From JAVSMW01 sp032027005 (lineage in GTDB: Bacteria; Bacillota; Thermincolia; Thermincolales; UBA2595), in contig JAVSMW010000010.1 of NCBI GenBank assembly GCA_032027005.1, positions 115,372 to 179,371 of the forward strand: a stretch of 64,000 nt of DNA. Direction: 5' to 3'. The stretch's first letter is position 1. Every line of letters begins with the position of its first letter. The position numbers were made by a program, and so were the translations under genes. The notes under the pieces were generated by a model. That model was not told the origin of the DNA. It did not search any database and saw only the letters and a list, made by a program, of their open reading frames with translations. Positions 9,359 through 18,444 of the stretch are shown one piece after another.

Positions 9359-12145
9359 TTACAAATTTTCGACTACTTCCAGACAGCGCTTGCAAACTGC
9401 AGGATGTTGACCGTCTTTGCCTACTTCCTCCGAATAGGTCCAGCAGCGCTCACATTTTTCGCCTTGAGCCTGGGTAATTCCGACTCGTAGACCCGGAACC
9501 TCTTCTGAGACAAAAATTCCTGCAGGTGCCTGACTGTCGGAGATAACTTCAGCACTTGAGACAATTAATATTGTTGCCAGTTCTCCGGTCAATGGTGCCA
9601 AGAATTGGGCCAATTCCTGGCTGGCGTAAATTTTCACCTGGGCATCAAGGGAATGGCCGATGACCTTGTCCTTCCTGGCAGCTTCCAAAGCTTTGGAGAT
9701 TTCATCACGGATTTTCAAAATCCGCTCCCACTTGGCATCCAGTTCTTCATTAATATATTCATTTTTCACCGGCGGCATATCACAAAGCTGTACACTGGCA
9801 GGATCATTTGCCTGCTTCGGAATATACTTCCAGATTTCTTCTGAAGTGAAGGCCAGTACAGGTGTCAAAAGCCTCACCAGGTAGTTAACCATTTCATACA
9901 TCACTGTCTGGGCTGCCCGTCTTTCCCTGGAATCAGGAAGTGAAGTATACAACCGATCTTTGACAACATCCAGGTAAAATGCACTCATGTCGACTGCACA
10001 AAAATTGTGTACTGCATGGTAAACTACGTGGAACTCATAGTTCCTATAAGCATCCAGCACTCGTTTAATGAGCTTATGGAGTTTGAGCAGAGCCCATTTA
10101 TCAAGCTCCAGTAAATCCTCGTAAGCAACTATATGTTGGCCCGGATTAAAATCATATAAATTACCCAGTAAATACCTGGAAGTATTTCTGATTTTTCTAT
10201 AAGCCTCAGACATCTGTTTAAAAATGCCTGACGATGCTGCCACATCAGATTTATAATCAGCCGAAGAAACCCATAAGCGCAAAATATCAGCACCCATTTG
10301 TTTAATTACATCCAAGGGATCGGTAACATTACCCATTGATTTTGACTGCTTACGGCCCTGTTCGTCAACTAAAAACCCGTGGGTCAGACAGGCTTTGTAA
10401 GGAGCCTGGCCGGTAGTGGCCACTGATGTACACAATGATGAATTAAACCATCCCCTATGCTGGTCACTGCCCTCTAGGTACAAATCAGCCGGCCAGGTCA
10501 GATCTGGCCAGTACTCCGGTTGGTTCAATACCGCCCAGTGGCTGGAGCCGGAGTCAAACCAAACATCCATAATATCAGTTTCTTTCCGGAATTCAGCCCC
10601 TCCGCAGGCGGGACACTTAATGCCTTCGGGCAGCAAATCCTTAGCTTCCCTGGCAAACCATACATTAGACCCATGCTCCCGGAATAGTTCTTTGACGTGG
10701 TTGATAGTGTCATCATTAATCAATTCTTTGCCGCAATCCGCACAGTAGAAAATAGGAATCGGCACACCCCAGGTCCGCTGCCTGGAGATACACCAATCGC
10801 CTCTGTCAGCAATCATATTATAGATTCGGTCCCGGCCCCAGGCAGGAATCCAGTGAACTTTATCAATTTCCTCCAAGGCCTGCCGGCGGAATCCATCAAT
10901 TGAAGCAAACCACTGCTCAGTGGCCCTGAATAAGATAGGATGCTTACATCTCCAGCAATGTGGATACTGGTGCTGAATACAGCTCATTTTCATCAGAGCG
11001 CCCAGTTCTTCCAGCTTCATGACTACACTTTTGTTGGCCTGGTCAGTTGTTTGACCTTCTACAAAGCCTCCATCAGCAGTAAAAACACCGCTGTTATTCA
11101 AGGGGGAGATTACCTGAAGATTATATTTCTTACCAACTTCAAAGTCTTCCACACCATGACCAGGCGCAGTGTGAACACAGCCTGTGCCCTGCTCTAAGGT
11201 TACATGCTCGCCGACGATCAGCACCGACCTGCGGTCCATAAAGGGGTGCTGGCAGGTCACGCCTTCCAGGTCAGTCCCCTTAAAGGTCTGTCTGACTTCA
11301 TATTCGCCCAGCCCCACTTCCCTGGCAAAACTGTCCAGCAGTCCCGCAGCAACCAGGAGGTTATTTCCTTCTGACCGGATGAGGGCATATTCATAATCAG
11401 GATGCAGGGAAATTGCCACATTCGCCGGCAGAGTCCAGGGTGTGGTGGTCCAGATAACGACATAAGTGTTATCTTCAGGCAGGACGCTTTTGCCATCAGC
11501 AACTTTAAATTTGACATATATTGAAGCTGACTTTTTCTCCCCATACTCAACCTCTGCCTCGGCCAGGGCAGTTTCACAGGAAGCACACCAATAGACAGGC
11601 TTTAAGCCCTTGTAAATATATCCCCTTTTGGCCATTTCGCCAAATACTTCAATCTGTTTAGCTTCAAAATGAGGCTGCAGGGTGAGATATGGATTAGCCC
11701 AGTCCCCCCTGATACCCAATCTTTTAAACTCTTCCCTTTGGATATCAACATACTTTAGGGCATATTCCTTGCACCGCTCTCTGAATTCGACCTGACCTAC
11801 TTCGTGCCGGTTGAGCTTTAAATCTTTAATGGCACGTTGTTCGATGGGCAGGCCATGGGTATCCCAACCCGGTACGTAGGGCGCGTCAAAGCCGTCCATG
11901 GACTTAAATTTAACAATTATATCTTTTAAAACCTTGTTCAGGGTATGTCCCAGGTGGATATCCCCGTTTGCATAGGGCGGTCCGTCATGCAAAATAAATT
12001 TGGGCCGCCCGGCATTTTTTTGCTGAACCTTTCCATAGATATCTGCATCTGCCCATAACTTCAGTGTTTCCGGCTCTCTTTCTGGCAAATTGCCTCGCAT
12101 TGGGAAATCGGTCTGGGGTAGATTAAGAGTCTTGCTGTAATCCAT
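9359..12145 (-). CDS. ileS: Isoleucyl-tRNA synthetase
   Basis: Charges tRNA-Ile with isoleucine in the cytoplasm. The 928-residue protein shows the class I HIGH motif (PPYANGDIHLGH, ~residues 56-67), the KMSKS loop as KQSKS (~residue 600), the editing (CP1) domain between them and the C-terminal zinc finger CERC...CKRC that bacterial-type IleRS carries. Length is typical. RBS GAGGAGGATC precedes the ATG. Expression is under the T-box leader directly upstream. Confidence 0.98.
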   Translation of the reverse strand: MDYSKTLNLPQTDFPMRGNLPEREPETLKLWADADIYGKVQQKNAGRPKFILHDGPPYANGDIHLGHTLNKVLKDIIVKFKSMDGFDAPYVPGWDTHGLPIEQRAIKDLKLNRHEVGQVEFRERCKEYALKYVDIQREEFKRLGIRGDWANPYLTLQPHFEAKQIEVFGEMAKRGYIYKGLKPVYWCASCETALAEAEVEYGEKKSASIYVKFKVADGKSVLPEDNTYVVIWTTTPWTLPANVAISLHPDYEYALIRSEGNNLLVAAGLLDSFAREVGLGEYEVRQTFKGTDLEGVTCQHPFMDRRSVLIVGEHVTLEQGTGCVHTAPGHGVEDFEVGKKYNLQVISPLNNSGVFTADGGFVEGQTTDQANKSVVMKLEELGALMKMSCIQHQYPHCWRCKHPILFRATEQWFASIDGFRRQALEEIDKVHWIPAWGRDRIYNMIADRGDWCISRQRTWGVPIPIFYCADCGKELINDDTINHVKELFREHGSNVWFAREAKDLLPEGIKCPACGGAEFRKETDIMDVWFDSGSSHWAVLNQPEYWPDLTWPADLYLEGSDQHRGWFNSSLCTSVATTGQAPYKACLTHGFLVDEQGRKQSKSMGNVTDPLDVIKQMGADILRLWVSSADYKSDVAASSGIFKQMSEAYRKIRNTSRYLLGNLYDFNPGQHIVAYEDLLELDKWALLKLHKLIKRVLDAYRNYEFHVVYHAVHNFCAVDMSAFYLDVVKDRLYTSLPDSRERRAAQTVMYEMVNYLVRLLTPVLAFTSEEIWKYIPKQANDPASVQLCDMPPVKNEYINEELDAKWERILKIRDEISKALEAARKDKVIGHSLDAQVKIYASQELAQFLAPLTGELATILIVSSAEVISDSQAPAGIFVSEEVPGLRVGITQAQGEKCERCWTYSEEVGKDGQHPAVCKRCLEVVENL

Positions 12146-12159
12146 TTTTCATGATCCTC

Positions 12160-12455
12160 CTCAAATATAATAAAAAACTCCCATCCCTGTATAGGGACGG
12201 GAGTTTTTAATAACTTTATGTAACCCGCGGTACCACCCTAAATTCCGTCACAAAAAAACAAACGCCACTCTGCTGTGGAAGGCTTGTCTTGGTACGGCAC
12301 TTATTTGGCTGCAGATAACGGATGCCCGGTGCAGCCTACTTCAGGCGTTCAGCCGCACAACTCTGGGGTGATTTTCAGCACCGAACCTGTACCCGGCTTA
12401 CACCGTCCCGGACTCGCTTGACCAAAGCACCGTACTTACTCTCCCCATCATAGTT
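12160..12455 (-). promoter_or_regulatory. T-box leader (tRNA-Ile-sensing) of ileS
   Basis: The minus strand carries the conserved T-box GGGTGGTACCGCGG (12225-12238), followed by a terminator stem ACTCCC...GGGAGT with T-run (12177-12204). A candidate specifier codon AUC lies at 12370-12372 in the text GAAAATCACC, fitting isoleucine. Uncharged tRNA-Ile should stabilise the antiterminator and allow ileS transcription. Confidence 0.93.
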
Positions 12456-12490
12456 GATATCTGATATATTATGGCATTAACTATCTTACT

Positions 12491-12519
12491 ATTATAGCCA
12501 AAACATCAAATTTAGTCAA
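12491..12519 (-). promoter_or_regulatory. Sigma-A promoter of the ileS T-box transcript
   Basis: On the minus strand TTGACT (12514-12519) and TATAAT (12491-12496) are separated by 17 bases. The -35 box overlaps the last codons of the gene upstream (stop at 12512). Confidence 0.85.
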
Positions 12520-13213
12520 CTTTTCGGACAGTTTCCGGAAAACGCCTTTTCTTCAGGCCTTCCAGGATGCCTTTAATTATCCAGAAATTTCTCTTGGCCA
12601 TTTCCCATTTAAAAGTTGTAATTTCATATTGGGTGCACTTGAAAAACGGTGGCACAACAGCTCTGATCAATACAAAAGGCAAATTGCTCTCAGCTGCCCA
12701 CTGAGTTAAAGGAAAGCCACTGGTATCTATACAGTAAATGCCATTTTGCGGCAAAAAATTCAGCTTCCGACCGGTGGTACGGTTTCCCGGATTAATAAAA
12801 ACCTTACCCACTACCACCTTAAAGTTACAATCGTCATTAATGAATTTTTCCACTGATTTTAAACTTAAATCAATTAATTTATTGTCTGCAGCTGCATCCT
12901 TAAGTTGGTTCTGACAGAGATAATCAAGGTAAGTTGCAAAAGATGAAATAATAAAATCTCCTGCCCTCAGGCTCTTTTTACAGCTGTAGGCTTCACCCAG
13001 GGAGATTAAACAATCCGGTGCGAAGCTTGAAATTAATTCTTTATCAACATCAAGACAGTTGTTTTCTTCAACCTCAAGCAAGGACACGGGCTGTCCGCAC
13101 AATTTACCGGTATAGGCACTTAACCCCTGAAAATTTCTCGGCTCAATTCCCGACATATTCTCCTTGATGAAAACCGAACCCCACATTGCAGAACTAAGTA
13201 TCACAGGTTTCAT
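12512..13213 (-). CDS. Nucleoside-phosphorylase-fold protein (MTA/SAH nucleosidase-like)
   Basis: A 233-residue protein. The C-terminal half has the pattern IDTSGFPLTQWAAESNLPFV followed by LIRAV, which resembles the base/ribose-binding segment of the PNP/MTAN superfamily (usually D-[MT]-E-[GS]..A..A...PF..IR). An LRAGDFIISSF segment is also superfamily-like. The usual catalytic Glu of MTA/SAH nucleosidase is not obvious, so the substrate is uncertain: it could be a diverged nucleosidase. It ends within the ileS promoter, so it is likely a separate transcript. Confidence 0.5.
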   Translation of the reverse strand: MKPVILSSAMWGSVFIKENMSGIEPRNFQGLSAYTGKLCGQPVSLLEVEENNCLDVDKELISSFAPDCLISLGEAYSCKKSLRAGDFIISSFATYLDYLCQNQLKDAAADNKLIDLSLKSVEKFINDDCNFKVVVGKVFINPGNRTTGRKLNFLPQNGIYCIDTSGFPLTQWAAESNLPFVLIRAVVPPFFKCTQYEITTFKWEMAKRNFWIIKGILEGLKKRRFPETVRKVD

Positions 13214-13312
13214 AATTTCCCTTTACAGGTCCCTCCTAATCTTGCGAAACTTAGAAAAGGACGTCTAATATTCGGAATTTTCTCAATTTTTTCGACAAAA
13301 AAAGAGAGTTTT

Positions 13313-13600
13313 TTATAAATTATCTATTTTTTCTCTTAAGTCCGCACTATTAATCCCAAAAATCTTTATAAGTTTTGTCCTTCCAGTTTGGCCGCTGACT
13401 ATCTCTATTCTGTTTTTAGGGATACCAATCAGCCGTGAAAAGAATTCAATGCAGGCTGCATTGGCAGCTCCGTCTACAGGCGGGGCCGTCAGAGTTACCT
13501 TCAGAGCATCACCTAATACCCCCGCAATACGGCTTTTGGAAGCCCGCGGCTGAACCTTGATTTTTAAAACTACACCGTCAGGGTGCTCCTGGTAGAACAC
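13313..13600 (-). CDS. DUF167 (YggU/UPF0235) family protein
   Basis: A 95-residue protein with the DUF167 pattern: VVLKIKVQPRASKSRIAG, LKVTLTAPPVDGAANAA and IEIVSGQTGRTK. The family is widespread, small and of unknown function, often encoded in the yggS-yggT neighbourhood, as here. GTG start with TAGGAGGATTCCT upstream; 14 bases after divIVA. Confidence 0.88.
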   Translation of the reverse strand: MFYQEHPDGVVLKIKVQPRASKSRIAGVLGDALKVTLTAPPVDGAANAACIEFFSRLIGIPKNRIEIVSGQTGRTKLIKIFGINSADLREKIDNL

Positions 13601-13614
13601 AGGAATCCTCCTAA

Positions 13615-14115
13615 TTAAGCTGACTCAATTTTTGCTGACTCAATAATATTTAATTTCGTCTGCTCATTGATTACACTTTCCTCGTCATTTATCAGATCTA
13701 ACTGGCTCAGTAAAAAGGCTCTGAGTTTAGCCTTGAATTTTTGAGTTTCTTTTTGAATATCCTGGTACTCCCTGAGATGAGATTTGGCCTTTTCTTCAGC
13801 GAGAGCAATAATCTGTTCAGCTTTTAACTGAGCCTCCTTGATTATTATTTCAGATTCCCGGACGGCCCCGGATTTTAAATCATCAGCAGTCTGCTGAGCG
13901 ACGACCAGGGTTTTTTTCAGTGTATCCTCCAAATCTTTATATTGCCCAATATTAGAGTCTTTTGCGGCCAGGGTTTCTCTAAGATCAAGGTTCTCCTTAT
14001 AAAGTTTTTCATAATCCTTAACTAGTTGGTCCAGAAATCCGTCGACTTCTTCCTCATCATACCCTCTAAATGCCTTGCGGAACTCTTTGTTATGGATGTC
14101 CAGAGGGGTAAACAC
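13615..14115 (-). CDS. divIVA: DivIVA cell-division/polar scaffold protein
   Basis: DivIVA binds curved membrane at septa and poles through its N-terminus and forms coiled-coil assemblies that recruit Min, sporulation or wall-synthesis proteins. Seen here: FTPLDIHNKEFRKAFRGYDEEEVDGF at the N-terminus (the lipid-binding motif; positions 1-26) and a long coiled coil. I place the start at GTG 14115, six to nine bases after AGGAGG; the longer frame would start inside that RBS. About 166 residues. The context ylmH-yggT-proC-sepF-yggS is the standard Gram-positive arrangement. Confidence 0.92.
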   Translation of the reverse strand: MFTPLDIHNKEFRKAFRGYDEEEVDGFLDQLVKDYEKLYKENLDLRETLAAKDSNIGQYKDLEDTLKKTLVVAQQTADDLKSGAVRESEIIIKEAQLKAEQIIALAEEKAKSHLREYQDIQKETQKFKAKLRAFLLSQLDLINDEESVINEQTKLNIIESAKIESA

Positions 14116-14213
14116 CAAACTAAGCACCTCCTCATTCTTTGGATATTATAGAAAATATTCGACGGCCAGGAAAAAAAATCCTTCGCAGCAGAAAAAAAAT
14201 TATAGATGCTTCT

Positions 14214-14996
14214 TTACTGATATCGCTTTAAAATTATCGCAATTCTACCTTTTTTGGTTTCGCCTTTAACTGTTTCGACTTCAACCCTGCCCCTGCCCCG
14301 GATTGAAATCTTATCCCCTGCCCTGACATTAATAGAAGGGTCACTAACAGTATGCCAGTTTACTTTCACCTTCTCTGCCGTGATATCAGCAGCCATTTTG
14401 GTGCGGGAAACCCCGTACCCGGCAGCCGCCACTGCATCAATTCTTAAAGAAGAAACCGTAGTACTGATTTCCCTGGTTTTTTCCTCCGGCAGCTCAATGG
14501 TCGCTAAAGCGGCAGGCACCACTTTGACACCGACTTTATGGACCTTGGTGAGATTATTTATTATGTAGCCGGAAATGCTTTCGTCAACTATCACCTGACA
14601 GCCATGTTCATTAACGATAATATCTCCAGTCTTTTCGCGCTTTATCCCTAAGCTCAAAATAGCACCCAGGAAATCCCTATGGGTCAGATTTTGGTATTTC
14701 AGGTTCCCGGTAACATTGAGCAGGGCCAGGGCATTGTCAGCTTCCTCCAAATCCAGATATTCAGGGCCAAGCACAAGCCTCTGCCGCTCCGCCCCTGCAT
14801 ACCCACCCGTCCATAGAAAGGAAATCCCTGGAACCTTAAGTCCAGGTGATATCAGGCTTTGCTGGTACGGATCACAAAAATCCGTGACCACAGTTTCATG
14901 ATTTTTTAAAACCAAATTTATTTTGTCCAGAACCCTGGCTGCAAATCTACGGTCTTCCGGGGATTGCAGACGTTCCAGCAGCTGTTTTCTATACAC
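14214..14996 (-). CDS. ylmH: YlmH-like S4-domain RNA-binding protein
   Basis: About 260 residues. The C-terminal ~70 residues are an S4 RNA-binding domain (RIDAVAAAGYGVSRTKMA...INVRAGDKISIRGRG). The N-terminal part matches YlmH (RRFAARVLDKINLVLKN). YlmH proteins bind tRNA/ribosome and act in ribosome quality control; mutants can show division defects. The start is set at GTG 14996 because CGGAGTT lies seven bases upstream. Between yggT and divIVA. Confidence 0.88.
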   Translation of the reverse strand: MYRKQLLERLQSPEDRRFAARVLDKINLVLKNHETVVTDFCDPYQQSLISPGLKVPGISFLWTGGYAGAERQRLVLGPEYLDLEEADNALALLNVTGNLKYQNLTHRDFLGAILSLGIKREKTGDIIVNEHGCQVIVDESISGYIINNLTKVHKVGVKVVPAALATIELPEEKTREISTTVSSLRIDAVAAAGYGVSRTKMAADITAEKVKVNWHTVSDPSINVRAGDKISIRGRGRVEVETVKGETKKGRIAIILKRYQ

Positions 14997-15057
14997 ATTT
15001 GCCAACTCCGGTTTCTTGCTATTATATCCGCCTGAAATCTAAAGTAATGACCTTTAC

Positions 15058-15342
15058 TTAACCAAGCAGCATGCCAACCAGTTGATACACAATTCTTTCA
15101 AGGAATTGCAGAACCAGGAACAGTACGATCGGGGAGAAATCCATCCCGCCAATGGGCGGTATAAGCCGCCGGAATGGGGCCATCACGGGTTCTGTAATCT
15201 CGTAGATAAAACGAACCGCGGCATTGTAGGGATCTATTCTTACTACTACCTGCAAAAAAGAAATTATTATTCTGGCAAAAATCAACCATCTGGCCACAGT
15301 AAATAAGCCCTGAACAATTATATAAATTAGCTGCTGATCCAA
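15058..15342 (-). CDS. YggT family membrane protein
   Basis: A ~94-residue protein with two hydrophobic helices (residues ~5-27 and ~65-90) flanking the YggT signature IDPYNAAVRFIYEITEPVMAP and FRRLIPPIGGMDFSPI. The family supports membrane homeostasis, with an unclear mechanism. I chose TTG 15342 (RBS AGAAGGGGG) over a start further upstream that would overlap proC. Confidence 0.88.
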   Translation of the reverse strand: MDQQLIYIIVQGLFTVARWLIFARIIISFLQVVVRIDPYNAAVRFIYEITEPVMAPFRRLIPPIGGMDFSPIVLFLVLQFLERIVYQLVGMLLG

Positions 15343-15358
15343 AGAATAACCCCCTTCT

Positions 15359-16180
15359 TTACTTTTCCGCGCCCAATTCTTCGGCCCGCTGGGTGGCAGC
15401 AAGTACAGCGTCCATTAAGGTGGCCCGCAGATTACCCTTTTCCAAAACGTGCAGGCCGGCCATAGTTGTTCCTCCCGGTGTAGTAACCATGTCCTTTAAT
15501 ACCGCCGGATGCTTCCCCGTTTCCAGGACCATCCTGGCAGCTCCCATAAGAGTCTGAGCAGCCAATGCCCCGGATGTATCACGCGGCAGACCGGCTTTTA
15601 CCCCGCCATCGGTTAAGGCCTCCAAAATCATAAAAACATAGGCCGGTCCACTTCCGCTCAGGCCGGTTACCGCATTAAGCAGATGTTCCGGAACCTTTAC
15701 CGCAACACCAGTGCAATCTAACAGGGCTTTGACCACTTTTTCAATGTCCGCCCCGGCAGCTTTGCCCAGGGCGTAACCGGAAGCACCCGCCCCAATAAGG
15801 CTCGCAGTATTGGGCATGACCCTGATAACTGGGATTCCCTCAGGCAGTTTCCCTTCGATAAAGTTCAGGGTTATTCCCGCAGCAATAGAAATGTGCAGCT
15901 GCCCATGCCTGGCGTATGGCGAAATTTCGGCCAGTACTTCACCCAGCATGTACGGTTTGACTGCATATATAACTATATCTGTATTCTTAACCAAATCCCC
16001 ATTGTTTGTCAAAAAGTTTATCCCATATTGCTCAGTTAAATACCGGCCCCGCTCCCGGTTCACATCACTGGCCCAAATTGCTGATCCCCGGGCTAATCCG
16101 CTCCCCAGGATACTTTTGATTATGGCTTCAGCCATGGCACCGGCACCGATAAATCCTAAATTTTTACTGGTTAAGGGCAT
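15359..16180 (-). CDS. proC: Pyrroline-5-carboxylate reductase
   Basis: Catalyses the last step of proline synthesis, NAD(P)H-dependent reduction of pyrroline-5-carboxylate. The 273-residue protein shows the N-terminal Rossmann motif GFIGAGAMAEAI and the C-terminal signature SGSGPAYVFMILEALTDGG with AGLPRD. Strong RBS GGAGGTAGG. It sits between yggT and sepF as in many Gram-positives. Confidence 0.96.
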   Translation of the reverse strand: MPLTSKNLGFIGAGAMAEAIIKSILGSGLARGSAIWASDVNRERGRYLTEQYGINFLTNNGDLVKNTDIVIYAVKPYMLGEVLAEISPYARHGQLHISIAAGITLNFIEGKLPEGIPVIRVMPNTASLIGAGASGYALGKAAGADIEKVVKALLDCTGVAVKVPEHLLNAVTGLSGSGPAYVFMILEALTDGGVKAGLPRDTSGALAAQTLMGAARMVLETGKHPAVLKDMVTTPGGTTMAGLHVLEKGNLRATLMDAVLAATQRAEELGAEK

Positions 16181-16199
16181 TTTTTAAGCCTACCTCCTG

Positions 16200-16655
16200 C
16201 TAACGGACCCAGGTAAACAGTCCTTTTTCTTTTTCTTTTTCTCTCTCTTTTTCCGCTTCCCTGTTTTCTGCCGCGATATCCATGTTACTGGGCACAAAAA
16301 GGAAGATTCCGTTTCCCACCTTTTGAGTGCCGCCATTTAAGGCATATGTACATCCACTGACAAAATCCACGACTCTTTTGGCCAGGTCTTTATCAGCTTC
16401 CTCCAGGTTAACAATCACCGGTCTCCTGTTTTTAAGATTATCTGCAATTGTTTGACAATCCTCAAAAACTTTGGGCTCACAAACCACTACCCTGATGTTT
16501 TTCTGGGAGTGCAGGCTAAAAAGTGTGCCGTTTTTCTTTCTCTTTCCGGCATCATCTTCGTTTATTGCAGATTCTTCCTCTTCAAGGATTTCGACCTCTT
16601 CTTCCTCGAACCCCATAAAGCCGAGGACTTTGTCCATGATTTTCGCCACCTTCAT
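16200..16655 (-). CDS. sepF: Cell division protein SepF
   Basis: SepF tethers FtsZ to the membrane and helps septum assembly. The N-terminal amphipathic helix (MKVAKIMDKVLGFMGF), acidic linker and C-terminal domain (RPVIVNLEEADKDLAKRVVD, FVSGCTYALNGGTQKVGNG) are all recognisable. 151 residues. The last 20 residues are a Glu/Lys-rich tail (EKEREKEKEKG) not typical of the core domain. Confidence 0.94.
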   Translation of the reverse strand: MKVAKIMDKVLGFMGFEEEEVEILEEEESAINEDDAGKRKKNGTLFSLHSQKNIRVVVCEPKVFEDCQTIADNLKNRRPVIVNLEEADKDLAKRVVDFVSGCTYALNGGTQKVGNGIFLFVPSNMDIAAENREAEKEREKEKEKGLFTWVR

Positions 16656-16685
16656 TTTCCCCCTTTTCCGATAATAACCGCCTTC

Positions 16686-17372
16686 TTAATTTCTTTGACC
16701 AAAAATTGTGCTGCCTAATCTAACAAGGGTCGCCCCTTCTTCAACAGCGATTTTATAATCATTAGACATTCCCATGGACAGGTGCTTCATCTCCACCTCC
16801 GGGAAGTCTAGGGCTTTAACCCGCTCAGCCAACAGCCTCAAATGCCTGAAAACACCGCGAATTTCCTGCTCACCGGCTGCATATGGGCCTATGGTCATGA
16901 GACCCCGGACTTTAATTCCGGGCAGACACCTGATTTTATCTATAAAGTGTTCAGTTTCAGCCGGTTTAATGCCAGATTTGGTAGATTCGTCGGCTATGTT
17001 GACCTGGACTAAAACATCCATAGGCCGCCCCAGCCGGGTCAGCCGTTTGTCAATCTCTTCAGCCAAAGCAATACTGTCTAAAGAATGGAGCAGCGAAATT
17101 TTATCAACAATATATTTGACCTTATTGGACTGCAAGTGTCCGATCATATGCCACTCTACACCGGGCAGATCCGGGTACTTGGCAGTCAGTTCCTGGACCC
17201 TGTTTTCTCCTAATACCTTAAGGCCCGCCTCAACTGCCTCCTCTATCCTTGCGACCGGTACCGTTTTGGTCACGGCAACCACAGTAATCTCTGCTGAATC
17301 ACGGTTGACTTTGGCGGCTGAAGCCCGTACCTGATCTAAAACATGATTTATTTGTACGGCAATACTGCCCAT
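16686..17372 (-). CDS. PLP-binding homeostasis protein YggS (PLPBP/COG0325)
   Basis: A 228-residue alanine-racemase-fold protein binding pyridoxal phosphate through the Lys in AVTKTVPV (near residue 36). Other family signatures are WHMIGHLQSNKVKYI and the phosphate-binding end LSMGMSNDY with LVRLGSTIFG. It controls free PLP and keto-acid/amino-acid balance. Adjacent to sepF as usual. Confidence 0.93.
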   Translation of the reverse strand: MGSIAVQINHVLDQVRASAAKVNRDSAEITVVAVTKTVPVARIEEAVEAGLKVLGENRVQELTAKYPDLPGVEWHMIGHLQSNKVKYIVDKISLLHSLDSIALAEEIDKRLTRLGRPMDVLVQVNIADESTKSGIKPAETEHFIDKIRCLPGIKVRGLMTIGPYAAGEQEIRGVFRHLRLLAERVKALDFPEVEMKHLSMGMSNDYKIAVEEGATLVRLGSTIFGQRN

Positions 17373-17402
17373 ATGTCCACCACCTGTTATTCCGGCTGTC
17401 TG

Positions 17403-18383
17403 TTATCCCCTAAAAGGCCGCCCCTCACTGACATATTCGGGGTTGAAGATGACTCTTGTTTCCGGGGTGACCCCTGAAATGACAACTTGCCCCTGTGACG
17501 AGCCTTCTATTTTGACCTCTTTCCACTTTACCCGTTCTTTATATATTGTGTAAATGCCGTCTTGGCCTTCTTTTTGGACAATCGCCCCAGCAGGTACAAT
17601 ATAACCCTCATAACGGGCTGTGGTAACGGTAAAATCCTGTTCCCGGGCGGTCATCAGGCTGTTGTCATAATTCTCCAAGCTAAAAAGGGTTTGATTTGCT
17701 TTGCCCCGGAATGCTTTTTCCGTCAAGGCCGCCTGATAAACCTGCCGGTCATCATTTAAAGAAATATTGATTTTGCTCTTGGCAAACTTTTCAGGAATAT
17801 CCAAAACTTTATCTGTCACCGCCAATATATTGATTGGCACCAGATTATTCACAATCTTACATACAGGCTGGCCTTCTTCAACCTGACTGCCGGGCGTAAA
17901 ATTTCGTGCTTCAGATTTTATTGTGTCAATTTTATTGAGATCCAATTCCGTCAAATTTTTAGGCGAATAAACATTTTCCAGGCCGTCAAGATGGTAACTG
18001 ACAACTCCCGCCCTTGGTGTCACAATGTTAAATACCGTTTCGCCAACTTTACTCTCCAGGGAAGGCACCACCACCTGAGCCAGGACAGCACCGACCCTGA
18101 CCCGTTCCCCATCCTGAGCTAAAACTCTTAAAACTCCGTTGCGAGGAGCATTAACTACCAATTCATCCCGCACCAGGATCCCCTTGGCGGGAACTTTGAT
18201 CTCAATCACACCGGGCTTAACCTGCTGGGCCCCGGCTAAATGGTCGACTGCCATATCTCTGATAAACCCGTAGGTCATGAAAACCACATAAAATGCAATA
18301 ACAAAAAGAATCAACTTCCGGAGAGCCTTACGCGGATTTCTGCGAACCCTGACTTTGATTTCTGCGTCGCTGCGTTTATACAT
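17403..18383 (-). CDS. HlyD-like membrane-anchored adaptor protein
   Basis: 326 residues with one N-terminal helix (LILFVIAFYVVFMTYGFI, ~23-40) and a beta-rich extracytoplasmic domain containing biotinyl-lipoyl-like segments (VPAKGILVRDELVVNAPRNG and VLRVLAQDGERVRVGAVLAQ). This is the membrane-fusion/efflux-adaptor architecture, but there is no transporter gene nearby. In related genomes a gene like this lies beside sepF-yggS; function unknown. It ends 30 bases upstream of yggS. Confidence 0.72.
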   Translation of the reverse strand: MYKRSDAEIKVRVRRNPRKALRKLILFVIAFYVVFMTYGFIRDMAVDHLAGAQQVKPGVIEIKVPAKGILVRDELVVNAPRNGVLRVLAQDGERVRVGAVLAQVVVPSLESKVGETVFNIVTPRAGVVSYHLDGLENVYSPKNLTELDLNKIDTIKSEARNFTPGSQVEEGQPVCKIVNNLVPINILAVTDKVLDIPEKFAKSKINISLNDDRQVYQAALTEKAFRGKANQTLFSLENYDNSLMTAREQDFTVTTARYEGYIVPAGAIVQKEGQDGIYTIYKERVKWKEVKIEGSSQGQVVISGVTPETRVIFNPEYVSEGRPFRG

Positions 18384-18444
18384 TTTTTTAGTTCATCTCC
18401 CGGAATAAGCTATAACAGGAATAATATTCTACACAAGTTTACAC